64,000 nucleotides of DNA from JAJPKK01 sp963781195 (GTDB lineage: Bacteria; Pseudomonadota; Alphaproteobacteria; Rhizobiales; Xanthobacteraceae), in the NCBI GenBank assembly GCA_963781195.1, contig CAWAEZ010000014.1, forward strand, positions 1 to 64,000. The letters run 5' to 3'. The notes beneath the pieces were generated by a model. That model saw only the letters and a list, made by a program, of their open reading frames with translations, did not search any database and was not told the DNA's origin. Below, in pieces: positions 8,456 to 16,135 of this stretch. The stretch's first letter is position 1. Each line of letters opens with the position of its first letter. Both the position numbers and the translations under genes were made by a program.

Positions 8456-10100
8456 ATGTCCGATGTGATGACCTCTGGAGCTGCCGACCTGCGGGCGCTC
8501 GCGGAGCAGTGCAATGCCTGGCCGTTCGAGGAAGCGCGCAAGATCGTCGCGCGCCTCGCCCGCCGCCCCAAGGACGAGGTGATCTTCGAGACCGGCTATG
8601 GCCCGTCGGGCCTGCCGCATATCGGCACCTTCGGCGAGGTCGCGCGCACCACCATGGTGCGCCATGCCTTTCGCACCCTCACCGCGGACAAGGTCAAGAC
8701 CCGGCTGATCGCGTTCTCCGACGACATGGACGGGCTGCGCAAGGTCCCCGACAACATCCCCAACAAGGACCTGGTCGGGCAGCATCTCGGCAAGCCGCTC
8801 ACCCAGGTGCCCGATCCGTTCGGCACCCATGACAGCTTTGGCGCGCACAACAATGCGCGCCTGCGCGCCTTTCTCGACGCCTTCGGCTTCGACTACGAAT
8901 TCTTGTCGGCGACCGCAGTGCTACCGGTCCGGGCGCTTCGATGCGGCGCTGCTCACCGTGCTGTCGCGCTACGACAAGGTGATGGAGATCATGCTGCCGT
9001 CGCTGCGCGAGGAGCGGGCGCAGTCCTATTCGCCGTTCCTGCCGATCTCGCCGCGCACCGGCGTCGTGCTGCAGGTGCCGATCGTCGCCCACGATGCCGC
9101 CGCCGGCACCGTCTCCTACGACGATCCCGACACCGGCGAGCGCGTCACCACGGAAGTGACGGGCGGGCGGTGCAAGCTGCAATGGAAGCCCGACTGGGCG
9201 ATGCGCTGGGTCGCGCTCGGCATCGACTACGAGATGGCGGGCAAGGACCTGATCGATTCCGTGAAGCTGTCCGGCGAAATCTGCCGCGCGCTGGGCGGTA
9301 CGCCGCCGGAGGGCTTCAACTACGAGCTGTTCCTCGACGACAAGGGCCAGAAGATCTCGAAGTCCAAGGGCAACGGCCTCACCATCGACGAATGGCTGCG
9401 TTATGCGAGCCCGGAGAGCCTGTCGCTGTTCATGTACCGCGAGCCGAAGTCGGCGAAGCGGCTTTATTTCGACGTCATCCCGCGCCACGTCGATGAGTAC
9501 CAGCAGTTCCTCGAAGGCTATGGGCGCCAGGACGCCAAACAGCGGCTGAGCAATCCGGTGTGGCACATCCATGCCGGCGCGCCGCCGCAGCCGGAGGCGC
9601 CGGTCTCGTTCACGCTGCTCCTCAACCTCGTCTCCGCCTCCAATGCGGAGAACGCCGAGACGCTGTGGGGCTTCATCGGCCGCTACTGGCCGGGGGTGAC
9701 GCCGCAGAGCCATCCCAAGCTCGACCGCATGGTCGGCTATGCCATCCATTATTTCCGCGACTTCGTGCTGCCGACTAAGAACTTCCGCGCCGCCGGCGAG
9801 ACCGAGCGGGCGGCGCTGACCGACCTGCGCGACGCGCTCTCGCAGCTGCCGCCGGACAGCACGGCGGAGAAGATCCAGGAAGTGGTCTACGAGGTCGGCC
9901 GCCGACCGCCCTTCCTCGACACCACCGGCAAGGCGAAGACCAAGGACGGCAAGCCGGGCGTTTCGCTCGAATGGTTCAACATGCTCTACCAGGTGCTGCT
10001 CGGCCAGGAGAAGGGCCCGCGCTTCGGCTCGTTCGTCGCGCTCTACGGCCTCGGCAACACCGTCGAGATGATCGACGGCGCGCTGGCGCGGTCGCAATGA
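8456..10100 (+). CDS. lysK: Lysine--tRNA ligase, class I (frameshifted)
   Basis: This class I lysyl-tRNA synthetase, common in Alphaproteobacteria, charges tRNA-Lys. The nucleotide-binding HIGH-type signature is GPSGLPHIGTFGEVART (residues about 48-64), and the KMSKS loop is GQKISKSKGNGLT. Between them lie SDDMDGLRKVPDN and the zinc/anticodon-side core. At about 8916 a single extra C shifts the frame (expected ATECYRSGRFDA, printed ATAVLPVRALRC). The second frame then runs cleanly from TGC 8919 to TGA 10098. Corrected length is about 547 residues, normal for the family. Unless another LysRS exists elsewhere, a real disruption would be lethal. ATG 8456 follows CCCGGAGT. Confidence 0.9.
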
Positions 10101-10246
10101 GGCTGACCCGCGCGGATTGCGCGGGCCTGTCCGAACCATCTCCCTAATTTGAAGCGTCGCCTTGTTGTTGAAGCATCGCCTTTGTTTTCATGCATCGCCG
10201 TGTCCGGTGAGCCGGCGGCTTTTCGGGATCGTGCGCCAGGAATGAA

Positions 10247-10984
10247 ATGCCCGTCAGCACGCTGGCCCTGATCGCCGTCACGGTCCTCGTCTCCTCGTTC
10301 CTTTCCGGGGTGTTCGGGATGGCCGGCGGGATGATCCTGCTGGGCGTGCTGCTGGTCTATTTCGACGTCACCACGGCGATGGTGCTGTTCTCCATCATCC
10401 AGTTCGCCTCGAACGGCTGGCGCGCGGTGCTGTGGTACCGCTACGTGCTGTGGCGGATCTTCTTCCAATACGTCGCCGGCGCGGGCCTCGCCTTCGCGGC
10501 GCTGCGTTTCATCGCCTATGTGCCGGACAAGGCTACGGTCTATTTCCTGCTCGGGATCATGCCGTTCCTGGTGGAGGTCCTGCCGCGGCGCCTCCATCCC
10601 AGCATCGAGTGGCGCGGCATGCCGTTTCTCGCCGCCGTGCTGACGACGGTCGTCCAGTTCATGTCGGGGGTGGGCGGGGTTTTCCTCGACATCTTCTTCC
10701 AGAAGAGCACGCTCGACCGCAGGACGACGGTCGCGACCAAGGCCGTGACCCAGACCTTCAGCCACGTGCTGCGTGCCGTCTATTTCGGCTCGTTCGGCAA
10801 CCTGAACAATGTCGTGTCATGGCCGACGCTGGGCGCCATCGTCCTCGCCATCGCCGCGACCTCGGTGACGCCTTACGTGATCGAGCGCATGACCGACCAC
10901 GGCTTCCGCCAGTGGACGCGCGTCGTCATCTACGCGATCTCGTCGGTCTATCTCGTCCGCGCCGGCGTGCTGGTGTTGCGATAG
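10247..10984 (+). CDS. TSUP-family (TauE/SafE) membrane transporter
   Basis: This 245-residue integral membrane protein has about eight hydrophobic helices in two halves. Each half begins with the family's glycine-rich turn: SSFLSGVFGMAGGMILLG near residue 15, and TTVVQFMSGVGGVFLDIFF near residue 137. TauE/SafE proteins move sulfite, sulfonates or other small organic anions out of or into the cell. The substrate here is not indicated by neighbours (lysK upstream by 147 bases; a repeat element and an S24 repressor downstream). The C-terminus is a final helix ending LVRAGVLVLR. ATG 10247 starts directly on the first helix. Confidence 0.85.
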   Translation: MPVSTLALIAVTVLVSSFLSGVFGMAGGMILLGVLLVYFDVTTAMVLFSIIQFASNGWRAVLWYRYVLWRIFFQYVAGAGLAFAALRFIAYVPDKATVYFLLGIMPFLVEVLPRRLHPSIEWRGMPFLAAVLTTVVQFMSGVGGVFLDIFFQKSTLDRRTTVATKAVTQTFSHVLRAVYFGSFGNLNNVVSWPTLGAIVLAIAATSVTPYVIERMTDHGFRQWTRVVIYAISSVYLVRAGVLVLR

Positions 10985-11006
10985 GCGGAATTGCCAAAGC
11001 AAAGCC

Positions 11007-11125
11007 TGTCATCGCCCGGCTTGACCGGGCGATCCGGTAACTACCGGACTCTCGGTGGAGCAAAGTCTCAGCTGCGTCGACAGCGCGGCGGTTACTGGAT
11101 TGCCCGGTCAAGCCGGGCAATGACA
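11007..11125. repeat. Dispersed inverted-repeat element (two 35-bp arms)
   Basis: The left arm 11007-11041 and right arm 11091-11125 are inverted copies differing at only three positions (TGTCATYGCCCGGCTTGACC as the common outer part), separated by 49 bases. The arms can pair in RNA or single-stranded DNA as a very stable hairpin. Elements with this GCCCGGCTTGACCGGGC core are familiar in Bradyrhizobium-like genomes, where they occur many times. It sits between the convergent TSUP and S24 genes and may end both transcripts. Confidence 0.8.
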
Positions 11126-11149
11126 TCGGTCTGATGGCGACGCCTCAGG

Positions 11150-11779
11150 CTACTGGCTCGCCCACACGATCCGCGCGACCCACACCACCTCTTCCGTGGT
11201 GAGCAGGCGGTCGGGATGCTCGGGATTGAGCGACTTCAATTCCAGCGATTTCGCCGTCTTGCGCTTGAGCTCCTTGGCCATCACCTCGCCGTCCCGCGTC
11301 TTGACGACGACGCGGTCGCCGCGATGGATCGTCGCCGACGGCGAGACGATGATGACGGTGCCGTCGCGATAGGCGGGATGCATCGATTCGCCGGAAATCT
11401 TCAGCGCATAGACGTGCTCGTCGTCGACGGCGGGAAACGGGATGTCATCCCAGCCCTTGCCGGCGGGAAATCCGCCGTCGTCGAAATAGCCGCCCACGCC
11501 GGCCTCGGCGAAGCCGATCAACGGCACCGCCTCGGACGGCGGATTGCCGGCCTCGCTGATCAGGGCGACGAACTGATCGATCGAGGCCCCGGTGGCCGCC
11601 AGCGACTTCGCCACCGATTCGGTCGACGGCCAGCGCGCCCGGCCGTCCGGCGTGATGCGCTTCGACTTGTTGAACGTGGTCGGATCGAGTTCCGCACGCT
11701 TGGCGAGGCCGGAGGGCGACAACCCGGCCCGCTTGGCCAGCCCGTCTATGGCCGACCAAATCTGCGCATGCGTCAGCAT
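11150..11779 (-). CDS. S24-family (LexA/CI-like) autoproteolytic repressor
   Basis: This 209-residue regulator has an N-terminal helix-turn-helix DNA-binding domain (residues about 5-75; GLAKRAGLSPSGLAKRAELD then FNKSKR) and a C-terminal S24 peptidase domain. The catalytic Ser132 lies in KISGESMHPAYRDG and Lys169 in DGEVMAKEL, 37 residues apart as in LexA. An Ala93-Gly94 pair (FAEAGVGG) is the likely self-cleavage site. Relatives release their targets during DNA damage or stress. No prophage gene surrounds it, so its target is not evident. ATG 11779 is supported by GGGAGG upstream on the minus strand. It is transcribed towards the inverted-repeat element. Confidence 0.85.
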   Translation of the reverse strand: MLTHAQIWSAIDGLAKRAGLSPSGLAKRAELDPTTFNKSKRITPDGRARWPSTESVAKSLAATGASIDQFVALISEAGNPPSEAVPLIGFAEAGVGGYFDDGGFPAGKGWDDIPFPAVDDEHVYALKISGESMHPAYRDGTVIIVSPSATIHRGDRVVVKTRDGEVMAKELKRKTAKSLELKSLNPEHPDRLLTTEEVVWVARIVWASQ

Positions 11780-11921
11780 CCATCGCCTCCCGCTGGGGAC
11801 GCATAGGAATTATAACCTGCCGGCTCCCCCGTCTAGGTCGGAGAGTTGCTTTGCCGAAATTTGTTGTGGAGAGGGGGCGGCGCGCGTTTCGCGGGAAAAA
11901 ACGTCGTCCACCGCGATCGGT

Positions 11922-12200
11922 CTATGCGCGCCCCGCGCTTCCGCGCGCCAGGCGCATCAGGAGCCAGATCGGCACCACCAGCACGGCGCCGAGCAGGAAA
12001 TAGCGCCACATCCAGCGCACCGCGTCGAACCCCATGTCCCAGACGCTGCGGATCAGCCGTTCCAGGCTGTGCAATATGTTCATGGGGTCGAGGCCGATCG
12101 CGGACAGCACGACGCCGACGAGGACCGACAGCAGCACCAGGCGGGCCAGCACCGAGAGGGGCGGACCGCCGAAGAACCGGGTGACCACATCGTTCGACAT
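11922..12200 (-). CDS. DUF6460 small membrane protein
   Basis: This 92-residue protein has two or three hydrophobic segments: LARLVLLSVLVGVVLSAIGL (about 18-37), a middle amphipathic helix (LIRSVWDMGFDAVRWMWRY) and a C-terminal FLLGAVLVVPIWLLMRLA. The pattern, including GLDP then NILHSLERLI, matches the small conserved alphaproteobacterial family DUF6460, of unknown role at the inner membrane. It is transcribed on the minus strand just downstream of the ligase gene (27 bases after its stop), so the exonuclease, ligase and this gene could share a transcript. Confidence 0.75.
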   Translation of the reverse strand: MSNDVVTRFFGGPPLSVLARLVLLSVLVGVVLSAIGLDPMNILHSLERLIRSVWDMGFDAVRWMWRYFLLGAVLVVPIWLLMRLARGSAGRA

Positions 12201-12227
12201 TCGATCTCTCCAGCTGATTCCGCACCG

Positions 12228-13919
12228 TCATTTTACCACATGCGCGGCCGGCAAAATGAGGGCGGCAGGCGCGGCCCGGTCCGCGGCGCGGTGTACCAGC
12301 AGGCGCTGCAGCGTCTCCAGGCGATCGGCCTCGCGGGGCGGCTTGTCCCAGCGCAGCCGGTTGATGCGCGGGAAGCGCATGGCGACGCCGGACTTGTGGC
12401 GGGTCGACTGCTGCAGGCCTTCGAACGCGACCTCGAACACCAGGCCGTCGTCGCCGGAGTGGGTGACCTCGCGCACCGGCCCGAACCGGGCGACGGTGTT
12501 GCGCCGGACGAAGCGGTCGATTTCCGCGAGTTCGGCGTCGGTGAAGCCGAAATAGGCCTTCCCCACCGGCACCAGCTCGTCGCCGGCTTCGCCGGCCGTC
12601 CACACCCCGAACGTGTAGTCCGAGTAGAACGACGAGCGCTTGCCGTGGCCGCGCTGCGCATACATCAGCACGGCGTCGATCACGAAAGGATCGCGCTTCC
12701 ATTTCCACCACGGGCCCTTCGGCCGCCCCGGGACATAGGGCGCATCGCGCCGCTTGATCATCACGCCCTCGACCGCCGCGGCGTCGTCGCCGGCGCCGGC
12801 CGCCGCAGGGTCGGCGCGCGCGGCGGCGAGCGCATTCCAGTCGGCAAACGGCACCAGCGGGGAAAGGTCGATGCGCGGCGACGCCAAACGCGCGATGAAC
12901 GCCTCGAGCCGTTCGCGGCGCGCTTCGAGCGGTTCTCCGCGCAGGTCGCGGTCGCCGTCGACGAGGAGATCATAGGCGCGCAGATGGGCCGGGAATTCCA
13001 CCAGCAGCTTCGCCGAGACGCTCTTGCGATTGAGCCGCTGCTGCAGCACGTTGAAGGACTGCACGCGGCCCTCGCGCATGATCAGCAATTCGCCGTCGAG
13101 CGCGCCGTCGAATGCGAGCGCTTCGGCGAGGTCCGGAAAGCTTCCCGAAATATCCTCGCCGGTACGCGAATAGAGCCGGGCGACCCGTCCGCCGTCGGTG
13201 CGCCGCCCGGCCGCGGCCTGCACGCGGATACCGTCCCATTTCCATTCGGCGACGAAGGCGGCCGGATCGAGCGCGGCGAAGTCGGCCTCGTCGATGGCAT
13301 GGGACAGCATGGGCGGGCGGAACGGCGCCGGATCGTCGCTTTGCGGCCGGTCGGTGCGCCCCTCGATCCAGCCGAACAGCTCGGCATAGGGCGGAGCGAG
13401 CGACGGCCACACCAGCTCGACCTCGTCGGGTTCGCGTCCGCCGATCGCCGCCACCGCGGTCTTGGCGAGCCGCGCCGAGACGCCGATGCGTAGCGCCCCG
13501 GTCACGAGCTTCAGGAGCGCCCATCGCCCGGTCTCGTCGAGCGCGTCGAGCCAGCCCGCGAGCCGGCCCGGCAGCTCCGCCTTGCCGAGCGTGGCGAGGG
13601 TGGCGACGACCTCCGACAGCGAGGGCACCGCCGCCGTGGCGTCGGGCCGGGCCGGCCACATCAGCGCGACCGTTTCCGAGAGGTCGCCGACATAATCGTA
13701 GGAGAGCGTGAACAGCACGGGATCGGTGCGCTCGGCGATCAGCGCCCGGATCACGCCGGGCTTGGCATGGCGAAACGACAGTGCGCCGGTGATGGCCGCA
13801 AGCGCATAGCCGCGCTCGGGGTCCGGCGTGGTGCGGAAATACTCGGACAACAGCCGCAGCTTGGCGTTGCGGCCGCCTTCATAGGCGAGGCGATCCAGCA
13901 GGGCGGCGAAGCGGTTCAT
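12228..13919 (-). CDS. ATP-dependent DNA ligase (cisplatin-damage-response type)
   Basis: This 563-residue ATP-dependent ligase seals nicks by lysine adenylation. The adenylated lysine lies in EWKWDGIRVQ (motif I, about residue 228), followed by LYSRTGEDISGSFPDL (motif III region), EGVMIKRRDAPYVPG (motif IV), and GPWWKWKRDPFVIDAVLMY (motif V). The N-terminal 200 residues form the alpha-helical DNA-binding domain (FTLSYDYVGDLSETVALMW). This subgroup is encoded next to a metallo-beta-lactamase exonuclease and works in crosslink and damage repair. Its start codon overlaps the stop of that exonuclease gene by four bases (ATGA, 13916-13919), showing translational coupling. The Lhr-type helicase and PdeM phosphoesterase often joined to this cluster are absent here. 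Confidence 0.93.
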   Translation of the reverse strand: MNRFAALLDRLAYEGGRNAKLRLLSEYFRTTPDPERGYALAAITGALSFRHAKPGVIRALIAERTDPVLFTLSYDYVGDLSETVALMWPARPDATAAVPSLSEVVATLATLGKAELPGRLAGWLDALDETGRWALLKLVTGALRIGVSARLAKTAVAAIGGREPDEVELVWPSLAPPYAELFGWIEGRTDRPQSDDPAPFRPPMLSHAIDEADFAALDPAAFVAEWKWDGIRVQAAAGRRTDGGRVARLYSRTGEDISGSFPDLAEALAFDGALDGELLIMREGRVQSFNVLQQRLNRKSVSAKLLVEFPAHLRAYDLLVDGDRDLRGEPLEARRERLEAFIARLASPRIDLSPLVPFADWNALAAARADPAAAGAGDDAAAVEGVMIKRRDAPYVPGRPKGPWWKWKRDPFVIDAVLMYAQRGHGKRSSFYSDYTFGVWTAGEAGDELVPVGKAYFGFTDAELAEIDRFVRRNTVARFGPVREVTHSGDDGLVFEVAFEGLQQSTRHKSGVAMRFPRINRLRWDKPPREADRLETLQRLLVHRAADRAAPAALILPAAHVVK

Positions 13920-15052
13920 GAGGACGCGGCGTCCTCGCCGGGCGCTTCCATGTCGGATGCCTGCATGTCGGACGCTTGCGTGTCAGGCGTTTTCGCATGA
14001 GGTGTTTCCGCGTCGGCCGCTTCCGCGTCGGTCGCCTCGTCCTCCTCGCCATAGCCGACCATGTGGAGCGGCTGCGCGTTGAGACCGCGCAGCAGGCACC
14101 AATGGACGAGGGCCTCCTCGGCGCCGTGGGTCACCCAGATGTCGGTGGCACCGGTGGCCGCGATGGTGGCGGTGAGGCCATCCCAGTCGCAATGGTCGGA
14201 GATCACCAGCGGCAGCTCGACGCCGCGCTGGCGGGCGCGCGCCCGCACCCGCATCCAGCCCGAGGCGAACGCCGCCACCGGTTCAGGAAAGCGGCGGCTC
14301 CAGCGGTCCTGCAGGGCGGAGGGCGGACAGATCGCAATGGCGCCGGCGAGGTCGGCCTTGGCGGCGTCGCGCACGGCGCGCAGCTCGCCGAGTTCCACGC
14401 GGCTCGCATAGTAGCGCGTGATCGTCTCCATGGCGCCGTGCAGGTAGATCGGCTTGTCGTAGCCGGCAGCGCGGATCATCGCGATGACGCGCTGCGCCTT
14501 ACCGAGCGAATAGGCGCCGACGAGGTGGCCGCGGTCGGGAAACAGCGCGACCGACGCCAGCAGCTTGCGGATTTCCGCCGCCGGGTCGCCATGGCGGAAC
14601 ACCGGGAGCCCGAACGTCGCCTCGGTGATGAAGATGTCGCAAGGCACCAGCTCGAACGGCGCGCAGGTGGGATCCGGCACGTCCTTGTAGTCGCCCGACG
14701 CGACGAGGCGGCAGCCTTCGCCTTCGATCCTGATCTGAGCCGAGCCGAGCACATGGCCGGCGGGATGAAAGCTCACCTCGACGCCGCCGAGGCGCAGCGT
14801 CTCGCCGTAGCGGATCGCCTGCACACTGCCGGCGAAATTGTCCCCATAGCGCAGCCGCATCAGGTCGAGCGTCTCCTGGGTGGCGAGCACCGCGCCGTGG
14901 CCCGGCCGCGCATGGTCGGAATGTCCGTGCGTGATCAACGCCCGTTCGGCCGGACGCATCGGGTCGATGTGAAAGCCGCCGCGCCGGGAGCACAGGCCGG
15001 CCGGGGTCGGACACAAAAGTTCCTCGGGGCGCATGGCCTTGAGATATGTCAT
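13916..15052 (-). CDS. Ligase-associated DNA exonuclease (metallo-beta-lactamase/beta-CASP fold)
   Basis: This is a predicted 3' exonuclease of the MBL fold acting with the downstream ligase. The metal-binding motif is ALITHGHSDHARPGHG. Further family landmarks are FHPAGHVLGSAQI, VASGDYKDVPDPTCAPF, CDIFITEATFGLPVF and a C-terminal WVTHGAEEALVHW. ATG 15052 (MTYLKAMRPEELLCPT) is preferred; the upstream Arg-rich extension is unlike the family. The last 45 residues form a low-complexity tail of short repeats (ASDMQASDMEAPGED and similar) encoded by an imperfect 15-bp repeat, making the protein about 378 residues, longer than usual. It is translationally coupled to the ligase and divergent from the methyltransferase gene to the right. 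Confidence 0.88.
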   Translation of the reverse strand: MTYLKAMRPEELLCPTPAGLCSRRGGFHIDPMRPAERALITHGHSDHARPGHGAVLATQETLDLMRLRYGDNFAGSVQAIRYGETLRLGGVEVSFHPAGHVLGSAQIRIEGEGCRLVASGDYKDVPDPTCAPFELVPCDIFITEATFGLPVFRHGDPAAEIRKLLASVALFPDRGHLVGAYSLGKAQRVIAMIRAAGYDKPIYLHGAMETITRYYASRVELGELRAVRDAAKADLAGAIAICPPSALQDRWSRRFPEPVAAFASGWMRVRARARQRGVELPLVISDHCDWDGLTATIAATGATDIWVTHGAEEALVHWCLLRGLNAQPLHMVGYGEEDEATDAEAADAETPHAKTPDTQASDMQASDMEAPGEDAASS

Positions 15053-15081
15053 AGACGCGCCATTGCGAGCCCGGATCGACC

Positions 15082-16032
15082 ATCGCCACCGCCGACCAAC
15101 CCATCGTCTCATCGGGGAACCTGATCGCCGACCGGCGCTTCGGGTTTGCCCGCGACCTCGCGTCCCGCGGCGATCTCGCCGCCGCCGCCGACCTGTTCGC
15201 GCAGGCGGCCGAGGCGGCGCCGGACTTCGCCGCGGCGTGGTTCGCGCTCGGCGAGACCCGCGCGAAGCTCGGCGACGGCGCCGGCGCTTTGGCGGCGTTT
15301 CGCGAGGCGGTGCGGAGCGATCCGCATGATCGCCAGGGCGCGGCCCTCCACCTCGCCCGGCTCGGCGCGGCCGATCCCAAACACGCGATGTCGCCTGCCT
15401 ATGTGCGCGCGCTGTTCAATCAATACGCGCCGCGCTTCGACGAAGCGCTCGAGAGCCTCGCCTATCGCGGGCCGCAGCAACTCGCCGAGGCGGTGCGGCG
15501 CATCCGCGCGCCATCTCCCGGCGCGGCGATCGGCACCATGCTCGATCTCGGCTGCGGCACCGGGCTCGCCGCGGCCGCGTTCCGCCCCGACGTGCGGCAC
15601 GTCACCGGCGTCGACCTGTCGCCGGGCATGGTCGCGAAGGCGCGCGCCAAGAACGTCTACGACCGGCTCGAGACCGGTGACCTCGTCGCGTTCCTCGCCG
15701 CCGAGCGCACCGCCGGGCGGCGCTACGACCTCGTCATCGCTGCCGACGTCCTCGTCTACCTGTTCGACCTCGCGCCGGTCATGCGCGCCGTCGCCGACGT
15801 GTTGAACCCGGGCGCGCTGTTCGCCTTCACCGTCGAGACCTATCCGGGCGACGCCGTGGAGCTCGGCGAGAAACTGCGCTTCCGCCACAGCGCCGACGTG
15901 GTGCGCGCGGTGGTGGCCGCGGCCGGCCTGGCGCTGCGCGAGCTGTCACCGTGTGCGACCCGTACCGAAGGAAGCGCGGCGGTGTTCGGACTGCTTGCCG
16001 TGGCGTGCGCTGATCACGGCGTCGCAGCGTAA
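15082..16032 (+). CDS. TPR-containing SAM-dependent methyltransferase (COG4976-like), start unclear
   Basis: The protein has a short TPR region (RDLASRGDLAAAADLFAQAA, WFALGETRAKLGDGAGAL) and then a class I methyltransferase: MLDLGCGTGLAAAAFR (motif I), VTGVDLSPGMVAKARAK, and YDLVIAADVLVYLFDLAPVM. The substrate is unknown. The N-terminal match to relatives (SSGNLIADRRFGFARD) begins at about 15109, but no in-frame ATG, GTG or TTG lies between the stop at 15052-15054 and that point; the first such codon is TTG 15289, inside the TPRs. The start given is an ATC placed so as to keep the conserved N-terminus. A missed base or mutated start codon is likely. The stop is TAA 16030. Confidence 0.7.
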   Translation: MATADQPIVSSGNLIADRRFGFARDLASRGDLAAAADLFAQAAEAAPDFAAAWFALGETRAKLGDGAGALAAFREAVRSDPHDRQGAALHLARLGAADPKHAMSPAYVRALFNQYAPRFDEALESLAYRGPQQLAEAVRRIRAPSPGAAIGTMLDLGCGTGLAAAAFRPDVRHVTGVDLSPGMVAKARAKNVYDRLETGDLVAFLAAERTAGRRYDLVIAADVLVYLFDLAPVMRAVADVLNPGALFAFTVETYPGDAVELGEKLRFRHSADVVRAVVAAAGLALRELSPCATRTEGSAAVFGLLAVACADHGVAA

Positions 16033-16107
16033 GATGGGCAAAGGCGCTCGTCACGCCGTGCCCACGCTGCAGAATGACCGGGGCACGCTTCGCTTTGCCC
16101 ACCCGAC
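16029..16107. repeat. Dispersed inverted-repeat element (GGTGGGCAAAG type)
   Basis: The left end reads GTAAGATGGGCAAAGGCGC and the right end GCTTCGCTTTGCCCACCCGAC, whose inverse is GTCGGGTGGGCAAAGCGAAGC. The ends therefore pair, with an inner GTGCCCAC and its partner in between. Elements of this sort (GGTGGGCAAAG...CTTTGCCCACC) recur in Bradyrhizobiaceae intergenic DNA. It overlaps the methyltransferase stop codon and leaves 28 bases before the PrpD-like start, so it may separate the two messages. Confidence 0.7.
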
Positions 16108-16135
16108 GGGTGTAAAATGGACAGGGAGGTTCCCC

